Source of the DNA: Caballeronia peredens | GTDB lineage: Bacteria; Pseudomonadota; Gammaproteobacteria; Burkholderiales; Burkholderiaceae | Assembly (NCBI GenBank): GCA_001544595.2 | Contig: FCOH02000015.1 | Coordinates: 1-64,000 of the forward strand | Direction of reading: 5' to 3' | DNA length: 64,000 bases | Part shown: piece after piece, positions 57,384 through 64,000 of the stretch | Numbering within the stretch: position 1 is the stretch's first letter | Layout: every line of letters starts with the position of its first letter | Translations under genes and position numbers: made by a program | Notes under the pieces: model-generated | Told to the model about the DNA's origin: nothing | Seen by the model: the letters and a program-made list of their open reading frames with translations, nothing else | Databases searched by the model: none

Positions 57384-57917
57384 ATGAACTGGAAAATCCT
57401 GGATTTCGAACAACTCACTGCGCGTGAGCTCTATTTGATTTTGCGCGCGCGCAGTGCGGTGTTCGTTGTCGAACAGTCGCATGTCCATCTCGACCCGGAT
57501 GGACGCGATGAAACCGGCACGCACGTCTTCGCGGCCGAGGACATGAGCCGCTCGATGCCGGTGCTCGCTTATGCCCGCATCCACGAGGGCGATGCCGAAG
57601 ACCCGGAAGTGGTGGTCGACAAGATCCTAACGAGCCCGCTGCGCCGCGGCGACGGCACCGCGCATGCGCTGATCGAGCGCGTGCTCGCGGTCGCCGCCGA
57701 ACGCTGGCCCGGACGCGGCGTGCGCCTGACCGCACCGGTGAGCTTGCGCGGCTTCTACGAAGCATTCGGCTTTCGCAAGACGGAAGGTCCGTTCCTCGAG
57801 CACGGCATGCCGTACATCGGGCTGACGCGCAAGAGCCGGCAACCTCGCGAAGCGGCTCCGAGCAAGGTCCAGTTCGCCGGTCCCGGCGCGTACGCGAATA
57901 CCTACGAGTTGCTATAA
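57384..57917 (+). CDS. elaA: ElaA-like GNAT acetyltransferase
   Basis: This 177-residue protein is close to ElaA: a start of WKILDFEQLTARELYLILRARSAVFVVEQ, an acetyl-CoA half with DGTAHALIERVLAVAAERW, and FYEAFGFRKTEGPFLEHGMPYIGLTR at the end. The common glycine-rich loop is present as SPLRRGDGTAHAL. About 25 residues after the usual ElaA end (SRQPREAAPSK...) are extra. GGAGATAATCA before the ATG fixes the start. The substrate is unknown. Confidence 0.88.
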   Translation: MNWKILDFEQLTARELYLILRARSAVFVVEQSHVHLDPDGRDETGTHVFAAEDMSRSMPVLAYARIHEGDAEDPEVVVDKILTSPLRRGDGTAHALIERVLAVAAERWPGRGVRLTAPVSLRGFYEAFGFRKTEGPFLEHGMPYIGLTRKSRQPREAAPSKVQFAGPGAYANTYELL

Positions 57918-58177
57918 GTTTCGCCGCAATCGTCATGACGGGCGTCGCAACCGGCGCTCGCGCCGCACCGTTCGGCGGCAGCAACTCATGTAGCAACTCG
58001 TCGGGCAAGTCGTCCGGGCGAGTTGCGCAGCAACGCAGCAGCACGACCAAGGCGCAGGCCGTCCAGGCGTCGGGGCAAGAACAACGACAGGCCGGCACGC
58101 GCGGCCTCGAACCCGTCCTCGACCAACACGATCAACGCCGCCGGCACAGCGCCGGCGCGCGTGCAAACGGCACTCTC

Positions 58178-59356
58178 ATGCGAATAGTCCATCTCGCGAA
58201 CCACGCGCAGACGATCGGCAACGGCACCGTCAACATGATGGTCGATCTCGCCTGCGTGCAGGCGCGCATGGGCCAGGAGGTGGTCGTCGCGTCGTCGGGC
58301 GGCGGCTTCGAGCCGCTACTGCGGCGACACGGGATCACGCACATTCCGCTGCAGCAGTCGCGCCAGCCGTGGCGCGTGCCGTCGATGATCGCGGGCTTCA
58401 ATCGTCTCATCGATCGTTTCGATCCCGACATCGTGCATGCGCACATGATGACCGGCGCGCTCATCTCGCGCTTCGGCAGCATGCGCAGGCGCTTCGCGCT
58501 CGTGACGACGGTCCATCACGAACTGCAGAAGAGCGCGTCGCTCGTGCGCGCGGGCGACCATATGGTCGCGGTGAGCCGCGCGGTGGCGGACGATCTCGCG
58601 GCGCGCGGCATCGGGCCGGAACGCATGTCGGTCGTGCTCAACGGCGCGGTGGGCTCGCCGCGGCTCGTTTTACGGCCCGCTGCGCGGCCCGTGCGCCTCA
58701 GGCATCCGAACATCGTCTGCGTGGCGGGCATGTACCGGCGAAAAGGCATCGCCGATCTGCTGCACGCGTTCGCGCTGGTGCGCGCGCAATCGGCGGGCGA
58801 GCCGGTTCCTCAGGCGGATGTCCTGCGGGGCGAGTTGCTGCCGGAGCCGCAGCTCTATCTCGTCGGCGACGGCCCCGATCGCGGCCTGATGGAAGCGCTC
58901 GCGGGCGATCTGGGCATCGCGCAGGCGGTGCATTTCACGGGCTTCGTCGCCGATGCGCGGCCGTATTTCGCCGGCGCCGACGTTTTCGCGCTGCTGTCGC
59001 ATCAGGACCCGTCGCCGCTCGTGATCGCGGAGGCGCGCGAGGCCGGCTGCGCGATCGTCGCCACGCGCGTGGGCGGCATCCCCGAAATGCTCGATGACGG
59101 CGCCGCGGGCGTGCTCGTGCCGGCGGGCGACGCGGCGCAGGCGGCGGCGAAACTGCGCTGGCTGCTGCTCGACGGCGAGGCGCGCGGCCAGTACGCGGCA
59201 CGCGCGCGCGAAAACTTGCTGAAGCTCTCGGTGGAAAGGGTGAGCAGCGAGTATCTTGCGATCTATCAGCACACGCTGGCGGAACGCGCCTCGCTGCGGC
59301 AGCGCACGATGTCGCTTGATGCGCGCCGCACGCGCGCACCCGATGGCGCGGTTTAA
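58178..59356 (+). CDS. glycosyltransferase family 4 protein
   Basis: This 392-residue GT-B enzyme adds a sugar to a lipid- or polysaccharide-linked acceptor. The N-terminal Rossmann half has MRIVHLANHAQTIGNGTVNMMVDLACVQARMGQEVVVASSGGGF and the DIVHAHMMTG motif, and the C-terminal half has CVAGMYRRKGI, YLVGDGPDRG, and the GT4 end motif HQDPSPLVIAEAREAGCAIVATRVGG with the Glu that binds the nucleotide-sugar. An earlier in-frame ATG (57935) would add 81 Ser/Gln-rich residues; the family start is at MRIVHL. No strong ribosome site is visible for either. Confidence 0.9.
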   Translation: MRIVHLANHAQTIGNGTVNMMVDLACVQARMGQEVVVASSGGGFEPLLRRHGITHIPLQQSRQPWRVPSMIAGFNRLIDRFDPDIVHAHMMTGALISRFGSMRRRFALVTTVHHELQKSASLVRAGDHMVAVSRAVADDLAARGIGPERMSVVLNGAVGSPRLVLRPAARPVRLRHPNIVCVAGMYRRKGIADLLHAFALVRAQSAGEPVPQADVLRGELLPEPQLYLVGDGPDRGLMEALAGDLGIAQAVHFTGFVADARPYFAGADVFALLSHQDPSPLVIAEAREAGCAIVATRVGGIPEMLDDGAAGVLVPAGDAAQAAAKLRWLLLDGEARGQYAARARENLLKLSVERVSSEYLAIYQHTLAERASLRQRTMSLDARRTRAPDGAV

Positions 59357-59851
59357 GCATACGGCGCCGGAAACCGCGGAAAGCGCCTCGCAGCACCGCG
59401 TACGGCCTTTTTGCTGAGGACTCGCGGATCATACAAAAGCCTCATGCCAGCGAGCGAGCGTTCGCGTTCGCACAGAAAGCATACGAGATGCTTGCTCAAA
59501 TGAGTGCATGACCGGTCCGAAGATTGACGAGGTCTGCCGGACGAACGCTCGCGCCGCGCTGCGACGCCGCAATTCTTCAGTTTCCCTGACGAATGACGGC
59601 GCGCGCGCGGCGCGGGCGCGGCGGATGCACGCGAAGCGGCAATAACGACAAAACGGAACATCGACGTCGAAGCCAGAGGGATTACCCTGTCAGGAAATTC
59701 CCAACTGGCATTCGAAGCAGCGAAGAAGCAACGTATCAAGCACGACGAATGGACCTGTCGGGAACCCGTCGTGCCTTTCGCAGCCCGGGGAAAGCGAAAG
59801 CGATGCGCTCACACACACGGCTACGGAACGAGCGAGAAGGGGAGAAGCGAG
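59357..59851. other. gene-free stretch, 495 bp, before the GntR gene
   Basis: Near its start a GC-rich dyad (CGCGG/CCGCG, about 59374-59402) is followed by a T run (GGCCTTTTT), a possible terminator for the glycosyltransferase. The rest should hold the GntR promoter. I find no clear GntR operator. Open frames here lack start signals. Confidence 0.45.
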
Positions 59852-60604
59852 ATGGATGAAAACAAAGAGCGATCGCTGGTGGCGAAGGTGATGGACGGAC
59901 TCGTCTCAGGGATCGTCGAGCAAAAATATGGCGCGATTCTGCCACCGCAGGACATCCTCTCGAAGGAGTTCGACGTGAGCCGCACCGTCATGCGCGAGGC
60001 GCTCTCAATGCTGCTCGCACGCCACATGCTGGACGTGCGGCCGAAAACCGGCACGCGCATTCGTCCGATGAGCGACTGGCGCCTCATCGACGAAGACGTG
60101 GTGAGCTGGCGCTTTCGTGCGAAGCCCGATCAAACCTTTCTGCGCGATGTAATCGAATTCCGCATGCTGATCGAGCCGCGCGCCGCCGCGCTCGCCGCCG
60201 CGCGCGCGACGCCCGACGAAATCGCCGGCATCCGCGACGCGTTCGACGCGCTGTCGCGTCTGCAAGTCGGCGAGCCGGAATATCAGGCGGCCGACGAAGT
60301 GCTGCACACGCGCATCGTCGCCGCCAGCGGCAACCAGTTCTTCCGCCAGATGACCGCGATCGTGCGCGGAGCGCTCGTGACGGTGAACCCGATCGTCGAC
60401 GGCATCGAGTCCGTCCGCGAGGCGACGCTCGCCGCGCAGAAGAGCGTCGTCGAGGCGATCGAGGCGAAAGATTCCGCCGCCGCCGAAGCCGCGACGCGCG
60501 CGCTCGTCGATCTGGCCGCGGAAGAAGTGGGCCGCGCGTTCTCGCTGGAGCGCGTGAACGCCCAGCCGGCCGCACCGAACGTGAACGCGTCCGCGGGCGT
60601 GTAG
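59852..60604 (+). CDS. GntR family regulator with FCD (FadR-C) domain
   Basis: This 250-residue regulator has the winged helix-turn-helix of GntR (about 10-75, YGAILPPQDILSKEFDVSRTVMREALSMLLARHML) and an all-helical FCD effector domain (about 95-225, with the metal-ligand region VIEFRMLIEPRAAALAAARATPDEI). Such proteins usually respond to sugar acids or organic acids and repress a neighbouring catabolic operon. The next gene downstream is the Gfo/Idh/MocA oxidoreductase. I use the ATG at 59852, which has AAGGGGAG upstream. Confidence 0.92.
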   Translation: MDENKERSLVAKVMDGLVSGIVEQKYGAILPPQDILSKEFDVSRTVMREALSMLLARHMLDVRPKTGTRIRPMSDWRLIDEDVVSWRFRAKPDQTFLRDVIEFRMLIEPRAAALAAARATPDEIAGIRDAFDALSRLQVGEPEYQAADEVLHTRIVAASGNQFFRQMTAIVRGALVTVNPIVDGIESVREATLAAQKSVVEAIEAKDSAAAEAATRALVDLAAEEVGRAFSLERVNAQPAAPNVNASAGV

Positions 60605-60674
60605 CGTGCAGGGCGCGCTCCGGCGCGCAGGCCGGGTCGTTTGCAGTCGTCGTTTGAAGGGGTAGTTCACATGG

Positions 60675-60698
60675 AGCCGGGACGTGTCCCGGCTTTTT
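60675..60698 (+). terminator. Rho-independent terminator after the GntR gene
   Basis: AGCCGGGAC pairs with GTCCCGGCT across a very small centre (ACGT), followed by five T. It separates the GntR gene from the oxidoreductase. Confidence 0.8.
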
Positions 60699-60804
60699 GT
60701 CGTCTGCGCGGCGGGCGGAGATCCCGGACCGGTTCGCGCCGATCCGAAGCGCGATGCGATGAGGCACAATGCGTCGCACCACGAACATCGCGCAGGAGGC
60801 AGGA

Positions 60805-61797
60805 TTGACGCAAACGAACTTCACCGGAACCACGATACGCTGGGGCATCGTTGGCGCGGGACGCATCGCGAAACGCTTCGCCGACAGTCTCGCGCATGTC
60901 GAAGGCGCGGCGCTCGCGGGCGTCTGGTCGCGCCGCGAGGAACCGGCGCGGGCGCTGGCGGAGACCTTCGGCGCACGCGCTTTCGCCGATTTCGACGCGC
61001 TGCTGGGCCAGGTCGACGCCGTCTACATCGCGACATTGCAGGACAGCCATCCGGAGTACGCATTGCGTGCGTTCGCGGCGGGCAAGCCCGTGCTGTGCGA
61101 AAAACCCGCCGCCGTGAACGCGCGCGCGCTGCAGCAAATGATCGACGCGGCGCGCGCGGCGAAGCTGCTGTTCATGGAAGCGATGAAGCCGCCGTTCTAT
61201 CCGCTCTACCGGCGCCTGCGCGCGCATTTGCAGGCCGATCCGATCGGCGAGATCGGCCTTGTGCGCGCGGGCTGCTCGATGGCGGGCGTAGCGCTCGATC
61301 ATCCGTCGTTCTCGCTGCAGGCGGGCGGCGGCGCATTGCTCGATATCGGCATCTACGAGGCCTTTCTCGCGGTGGACTGGCTCGGCGAGGCGCTGGATGT
61401 GCAGACCATCGGCCGCTTGGGCGAAACAGGCGTCGACGTGTTCGCGAGCCTGAACGTGCGGCACGAGCGCGGCATCGCGCAATTGTTCTGCGGACTGGAT
61501 CTGCAGGGCCGCGGCGATGCGCTGCTCGGCGGCACGCGCGGCACGGTGACGATCCACGAGAACTGGTGGAATCCGGTGCGTGCGACCATCGCCTACACCG
61601 ACGGCCGCAAGGTCGAGCTCGACGAGCCGTTCACGGGCGGCGGCCTCAACTACGAGACGGCGCACTTCTGCGAGCTGCTTCGCGCGGGCAAAGTCGAAAG
61701 TCCGGTGATCACGCACGCAACCTCGATGCGCATGATCGCGATCATCGACGCCGCGCGGCGCGACCTGAAGCTGCGCTTTCCTTTCGAAACCGACTGA
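60805..61797 (+). CDS. Gfo/Idh/MocA family oxidoreductase
   Basis: This 330-residue dehydrogenase acts on a sugar or sugar-like alcohol with NAD(P). The Rossmann loop is GIVGAGRIAKRF near the N-terminus; LCEKPAAVN (the CEKP motif, about 98-106) has the catalytic Lys, and LLDIGIY the following strand. I start at the TTG at 60805, since AGGAGG lies five bases before it; the first ATG in frame (60769) has no such site and would add 12 residues. The substrate is unknown. It sits after the GntR terminator. Confidence 0.88.
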   Translation: MTQTNFTGTTIRWGIVGAGRIAKRFADSLAHVEGAALAGVWSRREEPARALAETFGARAFADFDALLGQVDAVYIATLQDSHPEYALRAFAAGKPVLCEKPAAVNARALQQMIDAARAAKLLFMEAMKPPFYPLYRRLRAHLQADPIGEIGLVRAGCSMAGVALDHPSFSLQAGGGALLDIGIYEAFLAVDWLGEALDVQTIGRLGETGVDVFASLNVRHERGIAQLFCGLDLQGRGDALLGGTRGTVTIHENWWNPVRATIAYTDGRKVELDEPFTGGGLNYETAHFCELLRAGKVESPVITHATSMRMIAIIDAARRDLKLRFPFETD

Positions 61798-61817
61798 CGC
61801 AGGCAATCGCCCGACGC

Positions 61818-61846
61818 AAAAAAGGCCGCAGCGAGCGGCCTTTTTT
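61818..61846. terminator. bidirectional Rho-independent terminator
   Basis: AAAAAAGGCCGC-AGCGA-GCGGCCTTTTTT is an exact inverted repeat between the convergent oxidoreductase and permease genes. Confidence 0.94.
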
Positions 61847-61869
61847 CGTCGGGCGAAAAGCGTCGGCGT

Positions 61870-62529
61870 CTAGTGCCGGCCGGGCAGGGCGAGACGGCGC
61901 TCGAAAATCCGCTGCACGAATTCGAGCACGCTGCACAGAATCCAGTAGACGAACGCCGCCGCGAGATAGAGCGGCAGCGGCTGATAGGTCGCCGCGATCA
62001 CTTCCTGCGCGCTTCGGAGCAGTTCCGTCACGGTGATGACGGACACGAGCGACGTGTCCTTGATCAGACTGATGAGACTGTTCGACAGGCTCGGCACCGC
62101 GATGCGCAGCGCCTGCGGCCCGATCACGTAACGCAGCGTCTGCGTGCGCGAGAGCCCGAGACTGTATGCCGCGAGCCATTGCCCGGCATGAATGCCGAGA
62201 ATCGCGCCGCGCATGCTTTCGGACAGATAGGCCGCGACATTCGCCGACAGCGCGATCACGCCCGCGGGCGTCGGCTCCAGCGAAATGCCGATGCTCGGCA
62301 AGCCGTAATAGATGACGAAGATCTGCACGAGCAGCGGCGTGCCGCGCATCACGCTCACATAGAATCGCCCGATCGCGACGAGCGCGCGGCTCTGGCTGAT
62401 GCCCATCAACGCCAGCACGACGGCCGCGATGAGGCCGAAGAACATCGAATAGAGCGCGAACTTGATCGTCAGCAGCGCGCCTTGCGCCAGTACCGGCGCC
62501 GATTGAACGAGCAGGGATGTCGTGGACAT
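61870..62529 (-). CDS. tcyL: amino-acid ABC transporter permease, TcyL-like
   Basis: This 219-residue inner-membrane protein is the permease of a polar amino-acid importer. It shows the His/Glu/Gln permease pattern: RGTPLLVQIFVIYYGLPSIGI, the EAA-loop LGLSRTQTLRYVIGPQALRIAVPSLSN and SLIKDTSLVSVITVTELL. The whole resembles E. coli TcyL (YecS), a cystine permease. It is coded with the TcyJ-like binding protein 146 bp upstream. The ATPase gene (TcyN type) is not in the window. Confidence 0.9.
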   Translation of the reverse strand: MSTTSLLVQSAPVLAQGALLTIKFALYSMFFGLIAAVVLALMGISQSRALVAIGRFYVSVMRGTPLLVQIFVIYYGLPSIGISLEPTPAGVIALSANVAAYLSESMRGAILGIHAGQWLAAYSLGLSRTQTLRYVIGPQALRIAVPSLSNSLISLIKDTSLVSVITVTELLRSAQEVIAATYQPLPLYLAAAFVYWILCSVLEFVQRIFERRLALPGRH

Positions 62530-62586
62530 GAACGAAAAGCGTTGAAGGTGCGGGCGCGCGCAAAGCGCACATCATAAACCGATGCG

Positions 62587-62625
62587 GAAAAAGCGAAGGG
62601 CGGCACCGTCGCGCGATGCCGCCCT
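62587..62625 (-). terminator. attenuator-like hairpin between tcyJ and tcyL
   Basis: On the minus strand AGGGCGGCA pairs perfectly with TGCCGCCCT, followed a few bases on by TCGCTTTTTCC. It should lower tcyL expression relative to the binding-protein gene. Confidence 0.6.
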
Positions 62626-62675
62626 GACTGTCCCGACGAGCGCCCGAAGACGCCCGAACCGGTGGAAGAGGCCGA

Positions 62676-63476
62676 TTACTTCGCCGGCTTCGTCACGTCG
62701 ATGCCGAACCACTTGTCCGAGATCTTCGTGAACGTGCCGTCGGCTTCGAGTTGCGTCATGGCGTCGTCGATGGCCTTCGCGAACTTCGGATTGCCCTTCT
62801 TGAACGGAATGCCGGACGGATTGCCCGCGCCGACGTTCGCGCCCGTGCGCAGCGGCAATTGCGAATTCTTCAGCAGATACGCGAGCATCAGACGGTCGTT
62901 GAGCGCCGCGTCCAGACGGCCGGCGGCGAGATCACGCAGATACTCCGGCGCGCCAGGATACGTCTTCACGTCGATGCCCGGCACCGACTTCGCCATGTCC
63001 ATATAGTTCGTGCCGAGGCCGACGCCGAGCTTCTTGCCTTTCAGTTCGTCGAGCGTCTTGAACTCGCGCTTGTCGTCCGAACGCTGGATCAGCTGCGCGT
63101 TCGAGTACGTGTAAGCCGGCGAGAAATCGAGCGTCTGCTTGCGCGCGTCCGTGATGCCGACCTGATTCACGATCACGTCGAACTTGCCCGCCTGCAGGCC
63201 CGCGATGATGCCGCTCCATTCGGTCGTGACGAACTCCGGCTTCACGCCGAGCTTGGCCGCGACCGCACGGGCGATATCGACGTCGAAGCCGACCAGTTCT
63301 CCCTGCGGATTCTTCGAGTTGAACGGCGGGAAGGTGCCTTCGAGACCGACGCGCAGCGTGCCGCGCTGCTTGACCTGATCGAGCAGATCTTCGGCGTGCG
63401 CGGCGCCGGCGACGGCGGTGAATGCCGCGCCGATCAGGCTGGCGGCGACGAGCTTCTTGAGCGTGGACAGTTTCAT
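62676..63476 (-). CDS. tcyJ: amino-acid ABC transporter substrate-binding protein, TcyJ-like
   Basis: This 266-residue periplasmic protein has a signal peptide to about residue 28 (AHAED). The solute-binding domain is highly like E. coli TcyJ (FliY): VKQRGTLRVGLEGTFPPF, GFDVDIARAVAAKLGVKPEF, and LKGKKLGVGLGTNYMDMAKS. That protein binds cystine, so cystine or a related amino acid is the likely ligand. AGAGGA lies upstream of the ATG. It is the first gene of a unit with the TcyL-like permease. Confidence 0.92.
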   Translation of the reverse strand: MKLSTLKKLVAASLIGAAFTAVAGAAHAEDLLDQVKQRGTLRVGLEGTFPPFNSKNPQGELVGFDVDIARAVAAKLGVKPEFVTTEWSGIIAGLQAGKFDVIVNQVGITDARKQTLDFSPAYTYSNAQLIQRSDDKREFKTLDELKGKKLGVGLGTNYMDMAKSVPGIDVKTYPGAPEYLRDLAAGRLDAALNDRLMLAYLLKNSQLPLRTGANVGAGNPSGIPFKKGNPKFAKAIDDAMTQLEADGTFTKISDKWFGIDVTKPAK

Positions 63477-63524
63477 CGTGTGGTTTTCCTCTTGATGGGC
63501 ACAGCGTCTTTTTTAGATGCGGCG

Positions 63525-63553
63525 ATCATAGTGAAAATGCAATCGCCACGTAA
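63525..63553 (-). promoter_or_regulatory. candidate promoter of the tcyJ-like gene
   Basis: TTACGT (63553-63548) and TATGAT (63530-63525) are 17 bases apart on the minus strand, in an AT-rich stretch that might also take a CysB-type activator. The -35 match is weak. Confidence 0.4.
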
Positions 63554-63578
63554 TATCGTTTGCTTATGTCTATATATC

Positions 63579-64000
63579 TCACGCGAGCGCTTCGACGCAC
63601 TCTTTCACCAGCGCCGGGCCGCGATAGATAAGCCCGGTGTAGATCTGCACGAGCGAGGCGCCTGCCGCGAGCTTCGCGCGCGCGTCGTCTCCCGAAAAAA
63701 TTCCGCCCACGCCGATGATCGGCACGTCCGTTCCGACTTCCGCGCGCAATTTGCGGATCACCTCGTTGGATGCGTCGAACACCGGCCGGCCGGACAGGCC
63801 GCCCGCTTCGTCGCCGTGCGGCATGCCGGTGACCGCGGTGCGCGACAGCGTCGTGTTGGTGGCGATCACGCCGTCGATCTTGTGCGCCAGCAGCGTGCCC
63901 GCGATCGATTTGATCTGCTCGTCGTCGAGATCGGGCGCGATTTTCAGCGCGAGCGGCACGAGTTTGCCGTGCAGGTCGGACAGACGCTGCTGCTTGTCCT
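63579..64000 (-). CDS. pyrD: dihydroorotate dehydrogenase (quinone), C-terminal part
   Basis: The C-terminal 140 residues of PyrD are seen; the rest lies past the window end. The frame is open across 63960-64000 and matches the family ([19 protein letters not shown]). [11 protein letters not shown] (the FMN and orotate region), [33 protein letters not shown] (FMN phosphate site) and the family end are all present. It is the class 2 membrane-bound enzyme of pyrimidine synthesis. Confidence 0.94.
   Translation of the reverse strand, partial: DKQQRLSDLHGKLVPLALKIAPDLDDEQIKSIAGTLLAHKIDGVIATNTTLSRTAVTGMPHGDEAGGLSGRPVFDASNEVIRKLRAEVGTDVPIIGVGGIFSGDDARAKLAAGASLVQIYTGLIYRGPALVKECVEALA

Overview
The window is a 64-kb piece of a GC-rich beta-proteobacterial chromosome, almost certainly Burkholderiaceae (Burkholderia, Paraburkholderia or Caballeronia). 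The evidence is the gene order scpB-rluB-rimP-nusA-infB-rbfA-truB followed by typA, the sucA-odhB-lpdA-zapE block, the style of the proteins (long Ala/Arg/Gly-rich tails on RluB, IF2 and RNase R) and solitary IS5-type transposase N-domain proteins. I see no rRNA operon, CRISPR array, prophage, complete insertion sequence or conjugation gene; most of the window is housekeeping DNA. I named no species because I could not run a comparison.

Layout. 1-5 kb: tRNA-Asp and small accessory genes (acetyltransferase, AraC-type regulator, gamma-glutamylcyclotransferase-like protein, YdcF-like protein, two small exported proteins). 5-8 kb: a solitary transposase N-domain protein, a LysR regulator and a PLP aminotransferase. 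8.4-18.3 kb: chromosome segregation (scpB), 23S pseudouridylation (rluB), then the translation operon rimP-nusA-infB-rbfA-truB, which has a near-consensus promoter and an early terminator in its leader. 18.3-23.3 kb: a MarR-controlled tripartite drug efflux operon (marR, outer-membrane factor, emrA, emrB). 23.6-32.8 kb: typA, the 2-oxoglutarate dehydrogenase genes sucA-odhB-lpdA and zapE, with stable hairpins in the junctions. 32.9-35.1 kb: a second solitary transposase N-domain protein, DUF2147 protein, surE and a small conserved protein.

35.3-44.3 kb holds the most distinctive unit: a minus-strand cluster coding for a complete fatty-acid beta-oxidation cycle (FadE-type dehydrogenase, FabG4-type reductase, MaoC double-hot-dog hydratase, FadI/FadA2-type thiolase, FadD ligase), ending in an exported DUF1571-like protein. 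The hydratase and reductase types are those used for R-3-hydroxyacyl intermediates, not a FadB-type enzyme, and the set resembles the mycobacterial fadE5-fadA2-fabG4-htdX locus. Next to it, at 44.45-44.66 kb, four hairpins in a row precede an unrecognised helix-turn-helix protein with a TTG start.

45-64 kb: an MFS carboxylate-type transporter, two tRNA-Leu(CAG) genes each with its own consensus promoter and terminator, rnr-rlmB, an AmiD-like amidase, a SirB2-type membrane protein, rpiA, a Crp-like regulator 7 bp from an exopolysaccharide-priming glycosyltransferase, a gene-poor kilobase, a DUF1839-like protein, an ElaA-like acetyltransferase, a family 4 glycosyltransferase, a GntR/FCD regulator, a Gfo/Idh/MocA oxidoreductase, a TcyJ/TcyL-like cystine ABC transporter (no ATPase gene in the window) and the 3' end of pyrD, cut by the window edge. 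Start codons were moved from the longest open frame wherever a Shine-Dalgarno sequence or family length argued for it.
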